Shown in pieces: positions 1 through 5,812 of a stretch of 7,707 bases of DNA (positions are counted from its first letter, which is position 1; the number at the start of each line of letters is the position of its first letter). Both the position numbers and the translations under genes were made by a program. This DNA comes from Chloroflexota bacterium. GTDB taxonomy: Bacteria; Chloroflexota; Anaerolineae; Anaerolineales; Villigracilaceae. The DNA is taken from contig JAKANW010000122.1 of NCBI GenBank assembly GCA_021823555.1, forward strand, positions 1 to 7,707, written 5' to 3'. The notes beneath the pieces are model-generated. The model worked only from the letters and a program-made list of their open reading frames with translations. It had not been told where the DNA came from and did not search any database.

Positions 1-3000
1 TCCGGCGTCGGTCGCGCTCCTTGTCGCCGGTCGGGCGCAGCAGCAGCGTGTTCTGTCGCGGCGCGCGGACGCCATCATTTCTCTGCGCGACGGGCACGTA
101 CAACGATGGCGGGATACGCGGCTCGGCAGGCTGCGGCGTGACTTCAGTGGCAACTGATAATTCCGCTTCAAATCCGGACCCGGTCACTGGTTCCCCCTGC
201 AGGGACGATGTCGTCTCATCTGACTCTGGTGTGGCCTCATCGTGGGGCGGAATGCCATTCTGCCTTACTGGTTTTGCTGCGATCTCATCATTGGGCGAGA
301 TAGAATCTCGCCCTACAGTCTCCGGGCGCGCGGCGATCTGCGCGTTCTCAAAGGATGGCTGCCACTGAGTTTCCCAATCTGGCGGGAAGTTGTCGGGCGG
401 AGGCGGCGTACCTTCGTCGCTCCACTCGGGTTCGGCAGCGTAGGCAGGCGCCGGTTCGGCCACCTGGCGGGCAGGGACGCGAGTCTGCTGTGGGGGCGGC
501 GGGGCTTGCCTGAAGGAAGCAGGCTTGGGCGTCGCGGGAGAGGCGTTGGGTCGTCGCGGAGATTCTGCCTCCGTGCGCGGCCGTAAAGTCGCGGGCTTCG
601 CCGCTTCCTCCGCCGGGACGAGCATCTTGATCTCGGTCTTGATGGCGTCCACCAGGATCTTGGGCGGCGCGGACTGGGCGTCCACTTTGCCCTCCACCAG
701 CACGATCTTGCCCACTTCGAGCACGGGTTGGTACTGGGTCCAGGTCTTGGGGAAGAGCACCAGTTCGATGTTGCCCTGAATGTCTTCGAGCGTGACAAAG
801 CCCATTGGTTTGCCGGCCTTGGTCATGTACGGGCGCACACTGGTGATGAGGCCAGCCACGCGGACTTTTTCCTCATGCTGGGCCTCGGGCAGTTGGCCGG
901 AGAAATACGAGACGAGCTGCGCCAGCGTAGGCTGGTAGGGCGTGAGCGGATGGTCGGAGATGTACAGGCCGATCAATTCGCGTTCCCAATTGAGCATTTC
1001 GCGATGTTCGATGTTGGATGTTTTGATGAGATGGATCTCATCGGTCACGCCGGTGGCTTCGCCGAAGAGGGACATCTGCCCGGCGTCGGCGGCGCGGAAG
1101 TGGCTGGAGCTAACCGCGACGATGCGGTCGAGCGAGTCGAGCAACGCGCCGCGCTCGCCGAAGGAATCCATCGCTCCGACTTTGATGAGACATTCGAGGG
1201 CGCGCTTGCCCACCGTACGCAGGTCTACACGGCGGGCAAAGTCGTTCAAGTCTTTGAAGGCTGTTTCCTTGCGGGCTTCAATGATGGGAGCCACGGCATT
1301 CTCGCCGACGTTTTTGACGGCGCCAAAACCAAAGCGGATGGCAGGTTTGCCATCCTTGTCTTCAATGGTAAAGTCCCATTCCGAACTATTCACATCCGGC
1401 GGCAGAACGGGCACGCCCATCGAACGCGCGTCGGCAATGTAAAGCGCCACCTTCTCGGTTTCGTTGCGCGTGACCGACATGAGCGCGCTCATGTATTCGG
1501 CGGCGTAATGCGACTTGAGGAAGGCAGTCTGTACGGCGATCACACCGTAGTCGGCGGCATGACTATTATGAACGAGAATATCGTTGGCGATGAAGTTATG
1601 ACTATCTGCAATTTCCAGATCATAGGTTTGCTTTTCGCCAATGTACTCAATGCTGACGATACGATCCCAATACAAGTCGCTCTCTGCATAACGTTTGATG
1701 TTCGGATCATCAAAAAATGCGCCGATCCTTTGCAGGGTAACGCGGCCAAACCCGATCTTGCCCGCCGAGTTGGTGGGATAAAACTCGCGCGGTGCAATGC
1801 CCGTTTGTCTGGTAATTTCATCCCACGTGAGTCCCGATGCCTCTTTCGCGACACGCACGTACTCTTTTACAGCCGCAGGCACGACATCTTTCGTACCAAG
1901 CGCAGCGGTGGTGACCTGGTTACATAATTGATCCAACAGGGCGCGGCGATTGGAACTGGCGAAACGACAACCGATGGCGGCGTTAAAGGCGATGAAGTTC
2001 TCGCGTCCCGTAACGAAGACCTGGTAACCTATGCGGCCTTCCTTGTAAGGGAATTCCACCGTGCGAATACGGCTGATAATTCCCAATCGCAAAAGAAGGT
2101 GCTGGATTTGCCCGGCCATACGCTTGGAAGATGTCGCGTAGAACAGACTTCGCCCGCGCTCATCAATGTGACCGTCCCCCTCCCACATGCGGCTGAGCAA
2201 CAAACCAACCTGGCGGTTATTTAGCTCGAACACCGCGGCGGGGATTTCTTTATTGCGGGCATTTTTTCCCAGAATGCCGATGTCCCTGGCCCAGACAAAG
2301 ATGCCCGGTTCGCGACTGCGATCCGCACGGGCAGCGTAAACGGAAAATGTCCCCTTGTGCATGGCAAGGCTGCATTGCACGTTATCAAACGCGTCCGCCG
2401 CAGCAATAAAGTCATCTACCTGGTCGCGAGACTGACTGTAAAAATAGACCGAGTGCGGATGGCAGAGATTCCCCTCGGCCAGCAAATGTCCAAGAGCGAT
2501 AACCTGATAATCGGGCCATTCCAGTGGGCCATCCACAGGGATACGACGCGGAACGGCAATAAAATCATCCGGCTCCAATTCATCCAATTGCATCCAGCCG
2601 GAGTAAGTATAGAAAGGATGATTTCCGGTGGCCTCGATACTACGCCCCAACGCAGTGGTCAGGCGGAAGACGGGCTTGACTCCGTTATCCATGACGCGCG
2701 TTACCTGCCTGTGACGTAATTTCAAAGTCGGAATGTCGCAAGCGACAGTCTCATGAATGACGGCCTGGCCGCGATACAGGTCTTCAATTTTGATGAGGCG
2801 GCCTGTGGAGGCATCCAACACTTCCACGTCGCCGGGCAAACATTTGTTGAACCCGTAACGCGCGAACTCTTCCCAATCCGAGAAGATCTGATTGGCGGTC
2901 TCTTCCTGGATTCCCTTCTTGGCCGCGCCTTTGGCAAACTTCTCGCGGTGCTTCTGCAACTTTTCGGCGATCTTCTTGGCGATGGCCTTGCGCAGGTCGT

Positions 3001-5089
3001 CCGCTTCGGACTGGGTGTAGCCCGCCAGCTGCACGGCGGCGTTCATCAGTTGTTCCTGGTAGACCGGAATGCCGTAGGTATCCTGGAAGATCGGCTTGAG
3101 CGCCTCGTGGCGGTATTCCACTTCGGCTTCGCCGTGCATGCGGGCGATGTAATCGGGGATGGACGACATCGGCCCGGGACGATAGAGCGCCACCATGGCG
3201 ATGACGTTGTCCAGTGTCTGCGGTTTCATCTGCACCAGGTAGCGCGTCATCCCGCCGCCTTCTAATTGGAAGACGCCCAGGGTTTGGCCCGCGCCCATCA
3301 GCTCAAAGGCTTTCGGGTCGTCGAGCGGAATATTGTTGAGGTCGTATTGGGTGCCGTGCCGCTTTTCGATCAAAGCACAGGCGCGCGCCATGACCGAGAG
3401 CGTGGCCAGGCCGAGGAAATCCACCTTCAACATGCCCAGCGAATCAAGGATGCCCATCTCGAATTGTGTGACTGTCTTGATGGGTGTCTCTTCCGAATTG
3501 GAGGTGGGCTTGTGCAGCGGCAGGTATTCGACCAGCGGCCTATCGGCGATCACCACACCCGCGGCGTGTGTGCCGGCGTTGCGCACCGTGCCTTCCATTT
3601 TTGCGGCGGTGTCAATCAACTCATGAATGTACGGGGTCGAGTCGTAGATCTGCTTGAACTCCGGCACAGCCAGCGCATCTTCCATGGTGGTGGTGCGTCC
3701 CGAAACGAACGGCACGAGCTTGGCCACGCGGTCCACTTCGGGCAGCGGGATGTCCATCACGCGCGCCACGTCACGCAGGGCGGCTTTGGTGCCCATTGTG
3801 CCAAAGGTGATGATCTGTGCGACTTTGTCCTCGCCGTATCTGCGGGCGCAGTATTCGAGCATTTCCGCGCGGCGGTCGTCGCGGAAGTCCAGGTCAATAT
3901 CCGGCATCGAGATGCGGCCCGGATTTAGGAAACGCTCAAAGATGAGATCGTGCTCGAGCGGGTCCACCATCGTGATGTCGAGGGAGTAGGCGACGATGGA
4001 ACCGGCGGCCGAGCCGCGCGCGTTGAACCAGATCCCGTTCTGGCTGGCGTACTGGCACAGGTCCCACACGATCAGGAAGTAGGCGTCGAAGCCCATTTTG
4101 TGGATGATGCCCAACTCGTAGTCGAGTCTCGCGCTCACCTCGGGGCTGGTCGAGCGATTCTGGTAGCGTTTCTTCACTCCCTGTTCGCACAGGTGGCGCA
4201 GATAACTCTCAGCCGTGAATCCCTCTGGGACGGGGAACTCAGGCAGATGGTAGCCCTTGAACGACAGGTCCACATCGCAGCGCTCGGCGATGAGCAGGGT
4301 ATTGCTCAGGGCTTCAGGCACTTCGGAGAACAGGACCGACATTTCCTGCGGCGTACGCAGGTAATAGGAATTATCCGTCATGCGCATGCGGTCAGGGTCG
4401 GTCAGCAGGGAGTTAGTCTGGATGGCCAGCAGGATGTCCTGTAACCGGGCGTCATCCTGGTTGATGTAGTGGACATCGTTGGTGGCCACGTAGCGCGCCG
4501 AGTAACGCGCTCCCATCTCGACCAGCTTGCGGTTCAGGTCGGTGATCTCTTTGATGTTGTGCTGCTGCAATTCGACGAAGAACCGGTCGGGGCCGAAGAC
4601 ATCGTAATACCAATTCATGCGCCGCACGGCCTCCTGCGGATTCTCGTCCAGCAGGGCGCGCGGGATCTCTGCCGACATGCAGCCCGAGGTACAGATCAGC
4701 CCCTGCGAGTGCGCAGCCAGGAAATCGTGGTCAATGCGCGGGTAATAGTAAAAGCCCTCGAGTTGGGCGGCGGAGGCGATCTTTAACAGGTTTTTGTAGC
4801 CGGTTTCATTCTCGGCCAGCAGGAGCAGGTGATACGAGGAACGGTCCAGCTTGGAATCGCGGTCTTTCATGCCGCGCGCTGCCATGTAAGTTTCCAGCCC
4901 AATGATCGGTTTGACGCCCGCCTGGGTGGCGGCGTTGTAAAAGTCAATCACGCCGAACATCGTCCCGTGGTCGGTAATGGCGACCGCGGGCATGTCCATC
5001 TCCTTGACGCGTTGGACCAGCTTCTTGATATTCGAGAAGCCGTCCAGCAGGGAATATTCGGTGTGAACGTGAAGGTGGGCGAAGGACAT
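1..5089 (-). CDS. dnaE: DNA polymerase III alpha subunit with in-frame intein (3' end cut by window edge)
   Basis: This is the replicative polymerase catalytic subunit. The start ATG at 5089 opens on the PHP signature HLHVHTEYSLLDG. All nine PHP metal ligands expected from the Mtb/Taq enzymes are visible: H7, H9, D16, H41, E66, H87, C137, D205 and H207, so this domain may act as a 3'-5' proofreader. The palm carries PDIDLDF (396-402, catalytic D-x-D) and KVDFLGL with D557. The fingers are split by an intein (750-1175) between GFNK and SHAADYG. Downstream come the LIKVGAMDSFGERG helix-hairpin-helix region, an OB fold (about 1409-1490, VRVAGL to LVEGKVD) and a Pro/Glu/Ala-rich linker (about 1492-1687). 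The frame reads KERDRRR at base 1 and stays open, so a short C-terminal domain is missing. No frameshift was seen: the intein and the 3' third were translated line by line. Recognition as dnaE is very secure; the number of residues lost is unknown. Confidence 0.98.
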   Translation of the reverse strand, partial: MSFAHLHVHTEYSLLDGFSNIKKLVQRVKEMDMPAVAITDHGTMFGVIDFYNAATQAGVKPIIGLETYMAARGMKDRDSKLDRSSYHLLLLAENETGYKNLLKIASAAQLEGFYYYPRIDHDFLAAHSQGLICTSGCMSAEIPRALLDENPQEAVRRMNWYYDVFGPDRFFVELQQHNIKEITDLNRKLVEMGARYSARYVATNDVHYINQDDARLQDILLAIQTNSLLTDPDRMRMTDNSYYLRTPQEMSVLFSEVPEALSNTLLIAERCDVDLSFKGYHLPEFPVPEGFTAESYLRHLCEQGVKKRYQNRSTSPEVSARLDYELGIIHKMGFDAYFLIVWDLCQYASQNGIWFNARGSAAGSIVAYSLDITMVDPLEHDLIFERFLNPGRISMPDIDLDFRDDRRAEMLEYCARRYGEDKVAQIITFGTMGTKAALRDVARVMDIPLPEVDRVAKLVPFVSGRTTTMEDALAVPEFKQIYDSTPYIHELIDTAAKMEGTVRNAGTHAAGVVIADRPLVEYLPLHKPTSNSEETPIKTVTQFEMGILDSLGMLKVDFLGLATLSVMARACALIEKRHGTQYDLNNIPLDDPKAFELMGAGQTLGVFQLEGGGMTRYLVQMKPQTLDNVIAMVALYRPGPMSSIPDYIARMHGEAEVEYRHEALKPIFQDTYGIPVYQEQLMNAAVQLAGYTQSEADDLRKAIAKKIAEKLQKHREKFAKGAAKKGIQEETANQIFSDWEEFARYGFNKCLPGDVEVLDASTGRLIKIEDLYRGQAVIHETVACDIPTLKLRHRQVTRVMDNGVKPVFRLTTALGRSIEATGNHPFYTYSGWMQLDELEPDDFIAVPRRIPVDGPLEWPDYQVIALGHLLAEGNLCHPHSVYFYSQSRDQVDDFIAAADAFDNVQCSLAMHKGTFSVYAARADRSREPGIFVWARDIGILGKNARNKEIPAAVFELNNRQVGLLLSRMWEGDGHIDERGRSLFYATSSKRMAGQIQHLLLRLGIISRIRTVEFPYKEGRIGYQVFVTGRENFIAFNAAIGCRFASSNRRALLDQLCNQVTTAALGTKDVVPAAVKEYVRVAKEASGLTWDEITRQTGIAPREFYPTNSAGKIGFGRVTLQRIGAFFDDPNIKRYAESDLYWDRIVSIEYIGEKQTYDLEIADSHNFIANDILVHNSHAADYGVIAVQTAFLKSHYAAEYMSALMSVTRNETEKVALYIADARSMGVPVLPPDVNSSEWDFTIEDKDGKPAIRFGFGAVKNVGENAVAPIIEARKETAFKDLNDFARRVDLRTVGKRALECLIKVGAMDSFGERGALLDSLDRIVAVSSSHFRAADAGQMSLFGEATGVTDEIHLIKTSNIEHREMLNWERELIGLYISDHPLTPYQPTLAQLVSYFSGQLPEAQHEEKVRVAGLITSVRPYMTKAGKPMGFVTLEDIQGNIELVLFPKTWTQYQPVLEVGKIVLVEGKVDAQSAPPKILVDAIKTEIKMLVPAEEAAKPATLRPRTEAESPRRPNASPATPKPASFRQAPPPPQQTRVPARQVAEPAPAYAAEPEWSDEGTPPPPDNFPPDWETQWQPSFENAQIAARPETVGRDSISPNDEIAAKPVRQNGIPPHDEATPESDETTSSLQGEPVTGSGFEAELSVATEVTPQPAEPRIPPSLYVPVAQRNDGVRAPRQNTLLLRPTGDKERDRRR
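242..268. repeat. imperfect 13-bp inverted repeat inside dnaE
   Basis: GTGGGGCGGAATG, a central C, and CATTCTGCCTTAC match as inverted arms at 10 of 13 positions. The three exceptions are all G opposite T, which still pair as G-U in plus-strand RNA. On the minus strand it reads GTAAGGCAGAATGG and onward, encoding VRQNGIPPHDE. It occupies the same place in its peptide repeat as the perfect palindrome at 293-313, which suggests a common origin. Confidence 0.55.
293..313. repeat. perfect 9-bp inverted repeat inside dnaE
   Basis: GGGCGAGAT, a three-base loop AGA, and ATCTCGCCC form a perfect nine-pair stem. On the minus strand the element is embedded in CTGTAGGGCGAGATTC, encoding VGRDSISP in the linker. 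The shape, with short GTAGGGC-type arms around a compact palindrome, resembles REP-like or MITE-like palindromes. Family membership is an inference. It is not a terminator: there is no T tract and it lies within coding sequence. Confidence 0.7.
1565..2842 (-). other. DnaE intein with LAGLIDADG homing endonuclease
   Basis: This is a 426-residue protein-splicing element, in frame within dnaE. The upstream splice junction is GFNK|CLPGDVEVLD, with Cys1 as nucleophile. Block B is ATGNHPFY, with the T-x-x-H motif at intein residues 72-75. A two-motif LAGLIDADG endonuclease follows: ALGHLLAEG (116-124, acidic residue E123) and LSRMWEGDG (216-224, D223), about 100 residues apart as in active enzymes. 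Next is a helical segment starting KDVVPAAVKEYV. The C-terminal splicing blocks are IEYIGEKQTYDLEIADSHNF and FIANDILVHN, ending His425-Asn426 before Ser+1. Every residue needed for class 1 splicing is present, and the frame is closed with no stop, so splicing to a continuous DnaE is expected. The segment uses more A/T-rich codons (TTT, TAT, AAT, ATT) than the flanking dnaE, which fits separate acquisition. Endonuclease activity is inferred from the motifs only. Confidence 0.96.
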
Positions 5090-5091
5090 GG

Positions 5092-5165
5092 CAGTTGGGT
5101 AGTTGGGTAGTTCAATAGTTGGTAGTTCAACCGGGAAACTACCAAACCATGAAACCAACCAACTG
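5092..5165. repeat. self-complementary GTTGGTA/AACTACC repeat forming the dnaE leader
   Basis: On the plus strand, 5094-5132 is a degenerate run of GTTGGGTA, GTTGGGTA, GTTCAATA, GTTGGTA and GTTCAACC. The stretch from 5137 to about 5163 carries the complementary words AACTACC, AAACC and CCAACCAACT. The centre is a perfect nine-base inverted repeat (TTGGTAGTT at 5119-5127, AACTACCAA at 5137-5145) with a nine-base loop. In the dnaE mRNA this becomes an imperfect hairpin ending directly at the start codon. No Shine-Dalgarno sequence is visible upstream of the ATG at 5089. The element may be a dispersed palindromic repeat that landed in the leader, or a regulatory hairpin; the sequence alone does not decide. 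Confidence 0.6.
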
Positions 5166-5171
5166 GACGCG

Positions 5172-5180
5172 ATTATAGCA
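5172..5180 (-). promoter_or_regulatory. dnaE promoter, extended -10
   Basis: On the minus strand the sequence is TGCTATAAT, a consensus -10 hexamer with the TGn extension. No good -35 is present at 16-18 bases upstream, as expected for extended -10 promoters. Transcription would start near 5165, giving a leader of about 76 bases that consists almost wholly of the palindromic repeat. Confidence 0.6.
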
Positions 5181-5301
5181 CGCATGTTCAAAGATAAAAG
5201 ATGCGGTTCGCTTAAAAAATCGAATGCCCTGGCTTCAATTGAGTAAACAGCCGGACGCCTCGAGTACTTCTTTGTGTTCCTTTCCTCCCAAGCTTTGCCT
5301 A

Positions 5302-5310
5302 TGCTATACT
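5302..5310 (+). promoter_or_regulatory. promoter of the lipoprotein-permease gene, extended -10
   Basis: TGCTATACT matches the -10 consensus at five of six positions and has the TGn extension. Seven bases separate it from the ATG at 5318. Transcription should therefore begin at or within two bases of the start codon, giving a leaderless mRNA. No Shine-Dalgarno motif is present, which agrees. No convincing -35 is visible. Confidence 0.55.
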
Positions 5311-5317
5311 CGGCCAC

Positions 5318-5812
5318 ATGCCTCGCCGAAGGATACTCTTACCGGTTGTTTTTTTTGCGGCGCTTTTAGCGGCCTGTTCGTCAACAACACAACCACCAAC
5401 GCCTGCTCCCACGGCGGTCTCAACGTCTCTCAGTCCCTACGATGGGATTTGGCAGGGACAAGGCGCCGCGCAGGATGGACGCGTGATCATCGTCAAGTTC
5501 ACGGTGCGGAACGGGGCGATTTCTTCGTTTATTTACATCTATCCAAGAGGGGACATCAACATAGATTGCACTGGGATTGACCATAACGTTATCCCACCTG
5601 CATCCCAGCCGCGCATCTCCAATAATTCATTCTCCCAAACCTTCGGCCCCGACCTGATTACCGATGGGAATTTCGTTTCCGATTCCTCGGCTTCTGGACA
5701 TATCTCCATCGTGTGGCAGGGAAGAAGCGCCTGCAACGCTTCCCTGCAAGCCGCGTGGACGGCAACCAAACAACCGGTTGAAGTTGTTGCTCCCGTTGCC
5801 GCGCCTGTGACT
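5318..5812 (+). other. lipoprotein signal peptide and extracellular beta-type domain (fusion N-terminus)
   Basis: Residues 1-20 form a classic lipoprotein signal: basic MPRRR, a hydrophobic core, and lipobox LLAAC with the lipidated Cys at 20. A Ser/Thr/Pro linker (about 21-40) follows. Residues about 41-150 start YDGIWQGQG and end LQAAWTATK, with alternating hydrophobic residues suggesting beta strands. Cys84 and Cys139 could form a disulfide. I recall similar W-x-G to W-x-A domains with two Cys from bacterial surface lipoproteins but cannot name the family. A Pro/Val-rich stretch (about 155-165) tethers it to the permease. Its role is unknown; solute capture or an assembly role outside the membrane are possibilities. 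Confidence 0.75.

Larger units (their letters stand above)
236..337 (-). repeat. two tandem diverged peptide repeats in the DnaE linker
   Basis: Two units lie next to each other in the DnaE linker and in the same frame. The first reads IAARPETVGRDSISPNDE and the second IAAKPVRQNGIPPHDE. Starting from the shared Val codons (316 and 268, 48 bases apart), the two DNA copies agree at 22 of 33 positions. Agreement is strong at the two ends and weak in the middle. Each unit contains its own palindrome, listed separately. The units could be a tandem duplication that diverged, or two insertions of a palindromic element tolerated because the linker is disordered. Confidence 0.6.

Noticed and set aside
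293..313. Transcription terminator
   Set aside because: The hairpin has no following T tract on either strand and lies inside the dnaE frame, which stays open well past it.
728..1927. A 399-codon plus-strand open frame
   Set aside because: It lies antisense to dnaE and its intein, which have unmistakable motifs in the other strand. The predicted product has no recognisable domain and is a shadow of high-GC coding sequence.
1565..2842. Split intein like that of cyanobacterial DnaE
   Set aside because: The reading frame is continuous through both splicing halves and the endonuclease, and both exteins are in the same gene.
2753..4786. A string of plus-strand open frames opposite dnaE (2753-3265, 3266-3928, 3950-4444, 4469-4786)
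   Set aside because: They are His/Val/Gly-rich antisense shadows aligned with the codon phase of dnaE, with no start signals or family motifs.
5139..5150. Three-codon upstream ORF (ATG GTT TGG TAG) in the dnaE leader
   Set aside because: It has no ribosome binding site and sits inside the repeat; it is expected by chance in such sequence.
5090..5317. A small RNA gene, CRISPR or tRNA in the intergenic region
   Set aside because: No cloverleaf, regularly spaced repeats with unique spacers, or conserved RNA motif was seen; only the palindromic leader repeat and two promoters are supported.
5806..5808. In-frame GTG as a separate start for a stand-alone LivH
   Set aside because: No Shine-Dalgarno or promoter precedes it, and the upstream frame is open with a good signal peptide. 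A fusion is the simpler reading, though internal initiation is not excluded.
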